From Hoeflea sp. YIM 152468 (GTDB lineage: Bacteria > Pseudomonadota > Alphaproteobacteria > Rhizobiales > Rhizobiaceae): 64,000 nucleotides of DNA. Below are positions 18,450 through 26,563 of the stretch, piece after piece. The DNA lies in NCBI RefSeq assembly GCF_029210485.1, contig NZ_JARGET010000029.1, positions 248,001 through 312,000 of the forward strand, written 5' to 3'. Numbering within the stretch: position 1 is the stretch's first letter; each line of letters opens with the position of its first letter. A program made the translations under genes and the position numbers. A model generated the notes under the pieces. That model made no database searches. It worked only from the letters and a program-made list of their open reading frames with translations, and was not told the DNA's origin.

Positions 18450-19006
18450 GTTTGTCTCCTTTTGGATGACAATTGGGGCATTCACTTTAAGATACGGTTA
18501 ACAATACTGCGAACTTTAGATAACATTAATATACAGGCGAAATTCAGGGGTTATTATTTTCCCATAGGCGAGGCTCGGGACGATCAGTCTTGCCACCCCA
18601 AATACCGCTGCAAAGGTCGAAGTCTCACCCGGATTCTGCATTGCGATTACCGGCCTGTACCAAGCTGCATTGATGGAAACCTATCTCACCGGCAATGTTT
18701 TACCTGCAGGCAAGGCGCGCAGTCGTGCCGGCAACTTCAAACCAGGTGGATGGCCGCATGCGGGCAAGTCACCCTGCCTCCCCTGTCATCAGACCGGCTC
18801 GTATCAAGGCAGTCTCCAGCGGCTGACGGACGTCACCCGGCAAGGTAACGTCCGTCCCACGACAGCGGGAAGCCTCCCGCTTTGCCGCCGGTCAACAGCA
18901 GAAATGAACGAACAAACTTGCACCTGGCTTACCTTGACGACTGATTGCCTTGCGGCGAACCGTTGCGCATGGCATTGCATGCCGCAGTCAGGTACGGGGA
19001 CCATCC
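18450..19006. other. 557-base noncoding region between the divergent sensor/MCP operon and the nucleoside hydrolase
   Basis: I find no credible gene here. Open frames on the plus strand at 18462-18848 and 18670-19137 lack recognisable content and suitable start signals. The left 100 bases are AT-rich (around 18481-18540) and probably hold the promoter of the minus-strand operon. The right half is GC-rich and structured, with two hairpins listed separately. It could be a leader of the nucleoside hydrolase mRNA. Confidence 0.6.
18825..18881 (+). promoter_or_regulatory. Tandem hairpins upstream of the nucleoside hydrolase gene (possible structured leader)
   Basis: GACGGACGT (18825-18833) pairs with ACGTCCGTC (18848-18856), and the stem can extend past one mismatch with ACC/GGT around a six-base loop. 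Eight bases later AGCGGGA pairs with TCCCGCT around AGCC (18864-18881). No T run follows. I recognise no known riboswitch class in this region. Confidence 0.5.
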
Positions 19007-19960
19007 ATGAAGCACAAAATCATTATCGACACCGATCCCGGGATCGACGACGCCATGGCCATTGCCTATGCCATCGCCCATCCCGACATCGAGGTGCTGG
19101 CGCTGACCACCATATTCGGCAACGTCCGCACGGATGAATCGACCCGCAATGCGCTTGCCTTGCTTGAGCATTGGGGATCGGATGCGGATGTCGCCGAAGG
19201 CGAGCCTGCGCCGCTTTTGATACCGGCCAATGAACCGGGTTATCTGGTGCACGGCGCCAACGGCTTTGGCGGCGTATCCATTCCCGCCACAAGCAGAGCC
19301 AAGCATGGGCTGGACGCCGTCGACTACATCATCGAGGCGTCAAAACGCTTTCCCGGTGAGGTCGTGCTCTGTGCGATCGGACCGCTGACAAATCTGGCCC
19401 GGCTGCTCGAACGGGACCCCGAAATCGTCACCCGTCTGAAGGCCGTTGTCGTCATGGGTGGCGCGGTGCATCGCAAGGGCAATGTCACACCTGTGGCCGA
19501 AGCCAATTTCTGGAACGATCCGCACGCTGCCGACCAGGTACTGGCCGCCGAGTGGCCGCTGGTTCTGGCACCGCTGGATTGCACCATGCCGGTGGTGTTT
19601 ACGCCCGATTACATGCAGGCACTGGCGAAGGAATCTCCGCTTCTGGGCGAACCGTTGGCTGAGATGGCCGAATTCTACGCCCGGTTCTACCGGTCCTATC
19701 TCGGGATCGGCGGCTGTGTACCCCATGATGTGATGGCGCTATCCTGGTTGACCGTTCCCGGTGCCTTCCGTCTGCAAAAGGGGGCGCTGGCAGTTGTCAC
19801 CGACGGTCCGGCCATTGGCCAGACCCTGTTCCAGCCCGGCGGCACGCAGAGCCGAGCCCGTTGCTTTGATGGCAGACCTGACCATCTGGTCATGGTCGAC
19901 ACCGATCCGGAGATGTTCATGGCCGATTACATGATGGTCATGGCCCGCCACACCAAATGA
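19007..19960 (+). CDS. Inosine-uridine-type nucleoside hydrolase
   Basis: The 317-residue enzyme cleaves ribonucleosides to base and ribose. The family signature IIIDTDPGIDDAMA at 5-18 holds the calcium-binding aspartates. The EANFWNDPHAA segment and the late D-M-A-L region (VPHDVMALSWL) are also typical. The ATG at 19007 follows GGGGA by six bases; upstream in-frame starts are not supported. Free bases from this reaction could feed the pyrimidine and adenine catabolic genes further right. Confidence 0.92.
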   Translation: MKHKIIIDTDPGIDDAMAIAYAIAHPDIEVLALTTIFGNVRTDESTRNALALLEHWGSDADVAEGEPAPLLIPANEPGYLVHGANGFGGVSIPATSRAKHGLDAVDYIIEASKRFPGEVVLCAIGPLTNLARLLERDPEIVTRLKAVVVMGGAVHRKGNVTPVAEANFWNDPHAADQVLAAEWPLVLAPLDCTMPVVFTPDYMQALAKESPLLGEPLAEMAEFYARFYRSYLGIGGCVPHDVMALSWLTVPGAFRLQKGALAVVTDGPAIGQTLFQPGGTQSRARCFDGRPDHLVMVDTDPEMFMADYMMVMARHTK

Positions 19961-19999
19961 ACAAGACAGTCTGACCGGGCGCGTGAACGGAGCAGTTTC

Positions 20000-20704
20000 A
20001 TGAACAGCATGATGAGCGGCGGGTTGGCAGTCGTTATTGGCGACACCGGCGGCATAGGCGCCGCGCTATCCCAAGCCCTGACCCAATCTGGCGTGTTTGC
20101 CAGGGTGATCGGCTACTCGCGCGCGTCAGATCCCGACATCGATCTGCTGGACGAACACACCATCATCCGCGCGGCAAAAGCTGCCGCTGCAGTGGACCTC
20201 GAGCTTCGGCTCGTCTTCAATGCCACCGGCTTCCTGCACGGCTCCGGCTTCAGACCGGAAAAAACCCTTGCCGCGATTACCCCCGAACATATGGCCCACG
20301 CCTTTGCGGTCAACGCCATGGGCCCCGCGCTTGTGATGAAACACTTCCTGCCGCTGCTGGCAAAAGACGGCAAAGCGGTCTTTGCCACCCTGTCGGCCAG
20401 AGTCGGGTCGATCGGCGACAATGCCCTGGGTGGCTGGTACAGCTATCGTGCCTCCAAGGCCGCGCTCAATCAGTTCGTCCACAGCGCCGCAATCGAACTG
20501 ACTCGGAAATCCCCCGATGCAATCTGCGTGGCGCTGCACCCGGGAACCGTCGAGACCAGCTTGTCATCAGGCTTTGCCAAAAAAGGCCTGACCGTGCGAA
20601 AGCCACAAGACACGGCAGCACTTCTGCTTGACGTGCTCGACCGGCTTACTCCGGCCGAAAGCGGTGGCTTCTTTGACTATCAAGGCGCCGCACTGCCCTG
20701 GTGA
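20000..20704 (+). CDS. SDR-family oxidoreductase, CsgA/C-factor-like
   Basis: The 234-residue short-chain dehydrogenase has a modified nucleotide-binding loop GDTGGIG, a FNATG motif, and YRASKAALNQF as the catalytic tyrosine-lysine region. The ending with PQDTAALLLDVLDRL and GGFFDYQG is typical of C-factor-like SDRs, whose substrates are mostly unknown. GGAG lies seven bases before the ATG. It follows the nucleoside hydrolase by 39 bases and may share its mRNA. Confidence 0.82.
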   Translation: MNSMMSGGLAVVIGDTGGIGAALSQALTQSGVFARVIGYSRASDPDIDLLDEHTIIRAAKAAAAVDLELRLVFNATGFLHGSGFRPEKTLAAITPEHMAHAFAVNAMGPALVMKHFLPLLAKDGKAVFATLSARVGSIGDNALGGWYSYRASKAALNQFVHSAAIELTRKSPDAICVALHPGTVETSLSSGFAKKGLTVRKPQDTAALLLDVLDRLTPAESGGFFDYQGAALPW

Positions 20705-20788
20705 GCCGGGTCAGGTGACGAATCACGGCTGCCGCCCCACAGTTTGATTTTTACCCCGCCTTCACCAGCCTGCGCCTATAAACCAGGC

Positions 20789-21856
20789 ATGACACAGCCG
20801 AAGATCATCCGTTGGGGCATAGCCGGAACCGGCGCCATCGCAAAGCAGTTCGCGTCCGACATGCCATTGGCCCGTGGCGCCTCGCTTGCCGCCGTCTGCT
20901 CGCGCGACCCATCGAGAGCGCAGAACTTCGCCGGCCGGCAGCCCGGTGTCGCGGCCTTTGCCTCCCTGAGCGAGATGATTGCCGCACAAGCTGTCGACGC
21001 GGTCTATATCGCCACGCCCAACATGGCGCATCACCGCCAGAGCCTCGATTGCATTGCTGCGGGCATCCCGGTGCTGGTGGAAAAACCCCTGACCGCCAGC
21101 CTGGCGCAGGCTGTGGAAATTCAGTCTGCTGCCCGTAGCGCCAACGTCTTCGTCATGGAGGCGATGTGGAGCCGCTATCTGCCGGCAATCAAAGCCGCGC
21201 GTGCCGCGCTGCGCGACGGTTCGATCGGCACCGTCCGTCGGCTTGAGGCCGATCTCGCCTGGAAGCGGGATTTCAACCCGCACAGCCGCTTGTTCGATAA
21301 ATCCCAAGGCGGCGGCGCACTCCACGATCTGGGCGTCTACCCCATCTCGCTTGCACGTTACTTTCTCGGCGAACCCGACTCGGTCTCGGCAAGCTGGCGC
21401 GCCGCGCCGTCAGGCGTCGACATGTCCGCGGAGGTGCGGATGGCGTTTGCCGGCGCGGATGCCCGGATCGGCTGCAGCCTTGACCGCAATGGTGCAAACC
21501 GCATGGTGATCGAAGGCGACAAGGGGGTGCTGGTGATCGGGCCTGTGTTCATCAAGGCGCAAGGCTTTGCGATTTACCCCAGCCGCCGTCTGGCGGATCT
21601 CGCCCAGCCAGGCGGCAACGCGCTGCCGGCCCGGATCCGCCGCAAACTGTTCCGGCACCTGCCATTGCCTGCCACCACCCGGCACGGGTTTGATTTTCCA
21701 GGCACCGGCCTGCAGTTTGAGATCGAAGCGGCATCCAACGCCATTCGCCAGGGAATGACCCGGCAACCAGACAACAGCCTTGACGACAGCGTGATCACTC
21801 TCCGCATCATCGAGACCATCCTCAGCCAGCCACCGTCGCAGGATGAAACGCGCTAA
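20789..21856 (+). CDS. Gfo/Idh/MocA-family NAD(P)-dependent sugar dehydrogenase
   Basis: The 355-residue protein has the Rossmann motif GIAGTGAIAKQFA, the substrate/cofactor motif VEKPLTASL, and the C-terminal domain beginning around RLEADLAW with GGGALHDLGVYPI. It resembles dihydrodiol/xylose-dehydrogenase-type members. I chose the ATG at 20789 as it directly precedes the Rossmann fold; the ribosome-binding site is weak. Its 3' end overlaps the convergent gene by four bases. Confidence 0.88.
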   Translation: MTQPKIIRWGIAGTGAIAKQFASDMPLARGASLAAVCSRDPSRAQNFAGRQPGVAAFASLSEMIAAQAVDAVYIATPNMAHHRQSLDCIAAGIPVLVEKPLTASLAQAVEIQSAARSANVFVMEAMWSRYLPAIKAARAALRDGSIGTVRRLEADLAWKRDFNPHSRLFDKSQGGGALHDLGVYPISLARYFLGEPDSVSASWRAAPSGVDMSAEVRMAFAGADARIGCSLDRNGANRMVIEGDKGVLVIGPVFIKAQGFAIYPSRRLADLAQPGGNALPARIRRKLFRHLPLPATTRHGFDFPGTGLQFEIEAASNAIRQGMTRQPDNSLDDSVITLRIIETILSQPPSQDETR

Positions 21857-22992
21857 AATACAGAGCGCGGTGTGAACCTCCCCACACCGGCATTGAGCGC
21901 CAATGCCAGTTCGGTCAGATGCAAGGCCCGCGTGCCGGAGAAGAACGGCGCCTCTCCGGCCGCGATGGCATCGGCCATGACCGCTATGCCGCGCGCAAAA
22001 TCGATCTGTGATGGAAACGAGGCAAGCTTGCCTGCCTTCGGCGGAGCCAGATAGGCAACGGCGCGGCCATGGGTCAGCCTGAGCGGCAACACCCGCCCGC
22101 GCCGGCGCTCGATCCTGCCGGCCAGACGTTGCAGCAACGGCCGGCGGCCCTCGAACCGGCTCAGATGCACCGGCGAGCGGTCATCCCACAGATCGCGCAC
22201 GACAAGCGTGCCTTCGTCGCCGACGATGGTCAGCGACCGGTCACGCGGTGCGGCAAGGCCGCAGGTCAGCCGCGCCGTCACGCCCGACCGGAACGACAGG
22301 CACCCGACCGAAAAATCCGGCGCCATCGCAAGCCCGCCGGTGCCGGGGCCCTTGTCGGGAAAGGTCAATGCGGAGAAGGCCTGCCCGCTCTCGACCGCGC
22401 CAAACAACGCCACCAGCCAGGACAGGCCGTAGCCGGCGTGCTCCAGCGTGCAGCCGATTTCGAACTCGTGCACTCCGGGCCATTTGGCGCCTGAACGCGA
22501 GCGCCATGTCGGCCAGTTGTCCTTGAACACCGGGCCGTCTTCCATCTCGGCATAGGCCAGCCGCGGCGCGCCGATCCGGCCACCGGCAATCAGCTCCGCT
22601 GTCAGCGCTTGCGCGTCGGAAAGCCCGTTGGCCGGTGCGCCACAGATGGTGAGGCCTTTTCGCTCGGCAAGCGCGACGACTTCACTGGCTTCATCGTAGC
22701 TCATGCCCAGCGGCTTTTCGCAGTAGACGTGCTTTCCGGCGTTCAAAGCCTTGCAGTTGAGCGCAAAATGGCTTTCCGGAGAGGTCAGATTGACGACGAT
22801 GGAAACCTCGGGATCATCAAGGCACTCTTCAAGTGAGCCGTAAGCCCGCGCATCATGAAAACGGCAGAACTGGCCAAGCCGCCCAGCGTCGCGATCCCAG
22901 ACTCCGGCCAGCCGCAGTTCGGGATAATTGGCCAGTGTGGTCATGTAGTAGTCGGCGACAAAACCTGTGCCGACAAGCGCGATCGTGGTCAT
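21853..22992 (-). CDS. Second Gfo/Idh/MocA-family oxidoreductase
   Basis: This 379-residue protein has the Rossmann motif ALVGTGFVADYYMTTL and CEKPLGMSYDEA, the lysine-proline pair of the family. The C-terminal domain has an unusual arginine-rich stretch (RIERRRGRVLPLRL). It is not a close duplicate of its convergent neighbour. The GH9 glycanase gene lies upstream on the same strand, so a role in carbohydrate metabolism is plausible but not shown. Confidence 0.88.
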   Translation of the reverse strand: MTTIALVGTGFVADYYMTTLANYPELRLAGVWDRDAGRLGQFCRFHDARAYGSLEECLDDPEVSIVVNLTSPESHFALNCKALNAGKHVYCEKPLGMSYDEASEVVALAERKGLTICGAPANGLSDAQALTAELIAGGRIGAPRLAYAEMEDGPVFKDNWPTWRSRSGAKWPGVHEFEIGCTLEHAGYGLSWLVALFGAVESGQAFSALTFPDKGPGTGGLAMAPDFSVGCLSFRSGVTARLTCGLAAPRDRSLTIVGDEGTLVVRDLWDDRSPVHLSRFEGRRPLLQRLAGRIERRRGRVLPLRLTHGRAVAYLAPPKAGKLASFPSQIDFARGIAVMADAIAAGEAPFFSGTRALHLTELALALNAGVGRFTPRSVF

Positions 22993-23079
22993 GAACGAAA
23001 TCCCGGACTGTCTGTTTGGATTATTGTCGCAGGCATGGCTTAAGATGCGGTTGCGCTGTCCATCGCCACCGGTCGGGCG

Positions 23080-25353
23080 CTAGTTTGCGTCGGCGAGAAA
23101 CGAGGCAATCCAGACAAGTGGCGCATTCCAGTTGATGGCGATCTCGTTGGTCGAATAGGACCGCGCGTCATCGACATAGCAGGCTTGCGGCGCGCAGCCG
23201 GTGAGCTTGCCGATGGCATAATCGTCGGCCAGCCCGCTGTTCGGACCACCGGCAAGCGCCCCGTCGGGTGGCGGCGGGTAGAACGGATCGGTGGAGGCGG
23301 CGAAGATGTTCGAATATTGCCGGTGCGCGTACGTCGTCCCGTAGCCGGTGACATAGGATATTCCCAACGCATTGCGCCCCAGAATATAGTCCATGCTCTC
23401 GCGCACCGCCTGCAGATAGCGCCGGTCGCCGGTGATGTCATAGGCGGTGGCGACGACGATCATGTTTTCGATCAGCGAGTGGTTCGACCCCCAGCCGAAG
23501 CCCTGTTCCGGCCGGTACATGAAGCCAAAAGCCTCCCTCGTTTGCGCCTTGAGATAGCTGTCGGCGGCCTGCGTGACCGATGACCGGATCGCCTTGAGAT
23601 CGCTCTGCGGCAAATCCGACGGCACCGAGGCCAGTTGAAGCCGGGCCAGCCCCGCCACCGAACGCCAGTTGAAGCCATCGGCGTGAAACACCTGCCCCGA
23701 CCAATGCGGCGACGCCTTGGCGCGCTCAAGCCAGGCACGATCGCCGGTGCTCAGATACAGCTCAGCCGCGGCCCAGTAGAACTCGTCGCTGACATCGTCG
23801 TCCTCATAATCGCCGCCGCCAAAACTGCCATTGGTGGACGGCGCGTAAAGCGCCGGGTTGGCTTCTGCGGCACGGAACGCGCGCTCAGCAACCGCCAGCA
23901 GCCGCTTGGCATAGGTCTTGTCGATCGCGGCAAAAAGCCGTGCACCCTGGGCTGCCGCTGCCGCCAGATTAAGGGTGGCCGCCGTCGATGGCCGGTGCAG
24001 CACCCGCTCCTCCCGGTCACGGTGCGGCAGGATCGGCCCCACCGTCCAGCGGTTGCCGTGCACCTTGTGGTGCGCCATTCCGGCCAGCGCCTCACCTTCG
24101 GGCACCATCATCGAGATCAGAAAATCGAGCTCCCAGCGGGCTTCGTCGAGAATGTCGGCAACACCGTTTCCAGCCTCGGGGATGCGCACCAGATTGTCCG
24201 TGAGCGCCGCAGAACCGCCGCCGCCATGGTTCAGCGCCCGCTCATAGCTCGCCAGCAGTTGCGCGGTGGCGATCCCGCCATTGACCACATATTTGCCGAA
24301 ATCACCGGCGTCATACCAGCCGCCGGCAACATTGAGCTTGTAGCCGCAGCTCCAGGCCTTGCCGTAAACCTTGCGCGCGGTGCGGGTGTCAACGCAGCCG
24401 ACCGCCGTATCGCCGCGGTTGGGCCTGATGCCCACATGCCCCGCCGGACGGCCATAGCCTTTGCCGGCCAGCTCTTCGCTAATTTCAATGCCGCTGCGCA
24501 GCTTGTAAAAATAGCTCAGTGCATCTTCGCGCAACAGGCCATAGGCGGTGGCGGAAATGGCGAAAACCGGGCTGGTCTCGCCGCCGGCAACAAGCCGGTA
24601 GCCCTCGCCGGGGGTGCGGTAAGTGCTGAAATCGAGCGTGTGCACATTCAGCCCGGAAGACGCGTCGTGGCCTAAGGGCTTGCTGCGCCCTGATGCTACC
24701 GTCGCGCCAGTGGCCGACAGCAGTGTCCACTCAACCGGCGTATTGTCGTTGCGCACCAGGGTGGCGCGCTTTGGACCATCGGGGAAATAGCCAAGCTGGT
24801 TGACCCGTATTGCCGGAACTGCCTCCGCAGCCTTGGCCGACGCCGGCTCCAGACCCGACTGCAACGATGCCGAATGCAGGCAGAACCGCCAGGGCGCATC
24901 TGCGCCGCCGAGCTGGAACACCAGTTGCGCCTCCGGGTGGGTCTGTCGGGCCAGGAAATTCTCACTCAGGCTCTGCTTGTCAACCGCAAGCCGGCGGTTG
25001 ATTTCACCTTCCGCGGTCCAGGGCTCTGCCGCCTTTTGCACCAGCGCCCGCATCGGCCCGCCCGGAGCAGCCGAAGCGACCAGCGTCAGCCGGTACCGCT
25101 CGCCGGCTTCAAGGCTGAGACCGTTGAACCCCAGAATGGCGTCCCAGGGCTGGCCCGAGCCGCCCGCCACAAGCCCACACAGCGCGCCGGGTTTGTAGTC
25201 CAGTTTGATGTTGGGCGTAGCCCACCACTCGCCCGCAAACGAGCTTTGCGCGAACGCGGGATCGGGCAGCATCTCGCCCGCTGTGGCATTCGACGATGTG
25301 GCATGACCCGCCAGCAAGACAAGGAGGCCCGTCATGGCCCTGGTGTGCATCAT
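23080..25353 (-). CDS. Glycoside hydrolase family 9 enzyme (endoglucanase-like), secreted
   Basis: The 757-residue enzyme has a short N-terminal signal sequence (MTGLLVLLAGHATSSNATA), then a beta-sandwich carbohydrate-binding-like region (about 40-160). A CelD-type Ig-like domain (about 180-268) and the GH9 (alpha/alpha)6 barrel follow. Catalytic features are visible: GGWYDAGDFGKYV with Asp348 and Asp351, and the general acid in SYSTNEIAINWNAP (Glu737). It should cleave beta-1,4-glucans or related glucans outside the cytoplasm. GH9 is uncommon in Rhizobiaceae-like genomes. Confidence 0.9.
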   Translation of the reverse strand: MMHTRAMTGLLVLLAGHATSSNATAGEMLPDPAFAQSSFAGEWWATPNIKLDYKPGALCGLVAGGSGQPWDAILGFNGLSLEAGERYRLTLVASAAPGGPMRALVQKAAEPWTAEGEINRRLAVDKQSLSENFLARQTHPEAQLVFQLGGADAPWRFCLHSASLQSGLEPASAKAAEAVPAIRVNQLGYFPDGPKRATLVRNDNTPVEWTLLSATGATVASGRSKPLGHDASSGLNVHTLDFSTYRTPGEGYRLVAGGETSPVFAISATAYGLLREDALSYFYKLRSGIEISEELAGKGYGRPAGHVGIRPNRGDTAVGCVDTRTARKVYGKAWSCGYKLNVAGGWYDAGDFGKYVVNGGIATAQLLASYERALNHGGGGSAALTDNLVRIPEAGNGVADILDEARWELDFLISMMVPEGEALAGMAHHKVHGNRWTVGPILPHRDREERVLHRPSTAATLNLAAAAAQGARLFAAIDKTYAKRLLAVAERAFRAAEANPALYAPSTNGSFGGGDYEDDDVSDEFYWAAAELYLSTGDRAWLERAKASPHWSGQVFHADGFNWRSVAGLARLQLASVPSDLPQSDLKAIRSSVTQAADSYLKAQTREAFGFMYRPEQGFGWGSNHSLIENMIVVATAYDITGDRRYLQAVRESMDYILGRNALGISYVTGYGTTYAHRQYSNIFAASTDPFYPPPPDGALAGGPNSGLADDYAIGKLTGCAPQACYVDDARSYSTNEIAINWNAPLVWIASFLADAN

Positions 25354-25519
25354 GGCAGATTCCGGGCTCCGTGATCGGCATGCGTCACGGTGCTGATGAC
25401 CGGGCCGCAGAAATACTCGCCGCGAAGTTAGACCTCTGCCGTGAAGAAACCTTTAATCCGCCAGCGCCATCGGCCGGACATAGCCGGTCATGGCCGCTCA
25501 TGGCCTGACCCGGCCCGGG

Positions 25520-26362
25520 TCACCCGGCGAGCCCGAGAAAGGCCCGGCACAACGGCGAATCCGGGTCGGAAAGTCCGTCAATCACATCGAAATGATGCCT
25601 GCCGGCATCCTCATGGAGATGCATCGGCGTGGCAAAGCCGCGCCACATCTCGTAGAGCGCCCGGTTCTGGCGAACAAATTCCGGCCGTTCCTCAGCCCCA
25701 ACCCAGGCCGTGACCGGCACCGGCGCAAGCGGCGCCAGCAGCACCGGGCTTTCGGCTTGCGCTTCCGCCGCATCGATCTGCAAGACGTCGTTCATCCCGG
25801 TCTGCATCAGCGGTCTCAGATCGTGTACCCCGGAAATCGAGGTGACGCCGCAGACACGGCTGAGGACATCGTCTGACAACAACGGCGCCCCGCTGATCAG
25901 CCGGGTGACCAGGTGGCCACCGGCCGAATGCCCGGTCAGACGCAGCGGCCCGGAAATCTGCTTGGCGGCAAAACTGACGGCCGCGGCGATCTCGCGCGCG
26001 ATGCCTGCAATCTGGTTGTCGGGACAAAGCGTGTAGCTTGGCATCGCCACGGCATAACCATGCGCCAGCGGACCGGCAGCCAGATGTGACCAGGAGGACT
26101 TGTCAAACGCCTTCCAGAAGCCGCCATGGACGAACACCGCAAGCCCTTGGGCAGGCCCCTCCGGCAGGAACAGGTCGAGACGGTTGCGCACCGCCGCGCC
26201 GTAACCGAGATCGAGCCGCGCCCTCCCCGCCTTGTCCAACTGACCGCGAAATTCCTCTGCCAATCCGGCCCAGCGAGGCGGAAAATCCGCGGCTCCGGCA
26301 ATGTGAGCGCCATTTGCGTAGGCATCGTCATAGTCCGCAATCGGGTAGTCAGTCACAGCCAA
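25520..26362 (-). CDS. Alpha/beta hydrolase, kynurenine-formamidase-like
   Basis: The 280-residue hydrolase has the oxyanion motif HGGFW at 79-83, the nucleophile elbow GHSAGG (Ser146) and a late HHFDVIDGL supplying the histidine. This pattern matches arylformamidase/KynB-like and carbamate-type esterases. It is divergent from preT, and the paired 17-bp operator candidates lie between them. A formamide or carbamoyl substrate linked to pyrimidine catabolism is therefore possible, but that is inference. Confidence 0.82.
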   Translation of the reverse strand: MAVTDYPIADYDDAYANGAHIAGAADFPPRWAGLAEEFRGQLDKAGRARLDLGYGAAVRNRLDLFLPEGPAQGLAVFVHGGFWKAFDKSSWSHLAAGPLAHGYAVAMPSYTLCPDNQIAGIAREIAAAVSFAAKQISGPLRLTGHSAGGHLVTRLISGAPLLSDDVLSRVCGVTSISGVHDLRPLMQTGMNDVLQIDAAEAQAESPVLLAPLAPVPVTAWVGAEERPEFVRQNRALYEMWRGFATPMHLHEDAGRHHFDVIDGLSDPDSPLCRAFLGLAG

Positions 26363-26429
26363 GCTCCTTGATTCGCATCATTTTTACCGGTCTTCTGCCA
26401 AAGCGCAATGTGGAGAGCCAGGGTCATTT

Positions 26430-26446
26430 TTTGATCATTCGATAAA
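26430..26446 (+). promoter_or_regulatory. Candidate RutR operator, copy 1 (upstream of preT)
   Basis: TTTGATCATTCGATAAA matches the copy at 26450 at 14 of 17 positions and starts exactly 20 bases before it, about two helical turns. It lies between preT and the divergent hydrolase. Assignment to RutR comes from its recurrence beside rutR. Confidence 0.55.
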
Positions 26447-26449
26447 AAA

Positions 26450-26466
26450 TTTGACCTTTTGATAAA
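26450..26466 (+). promoter_or_regulatory. Candidate RutR operator, copy 2 (upstream of preT)
   Basis: TTTGACCTTTTGATAAA is the second tandem copy before preT. Its inverted counterpart is at 33339-33355 between rutR and the aminotransferase gene. The left half TTGACC matches the half-site known for Escherichia coli RutR. Confidence 0.6.
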
Positions 26467-26563
26467 ACCGTTTCATTCTTTCTCCTAGGCGGCGTCGGAA
26501 GCACTGAGGAGTTGCTCCGAAAATACCGCGCCCAACGAGGTTCTCGCAATGAGGGGGGTCCTG

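Noticed and set aside
18462-18848. Open frame of 128 codons between the sensor protein and nucleoside hydrolase genes
   Set aside because: It starts within the leader of the divergent gene, crosses the hairpins, and has no recognisable domain or ribosome site.
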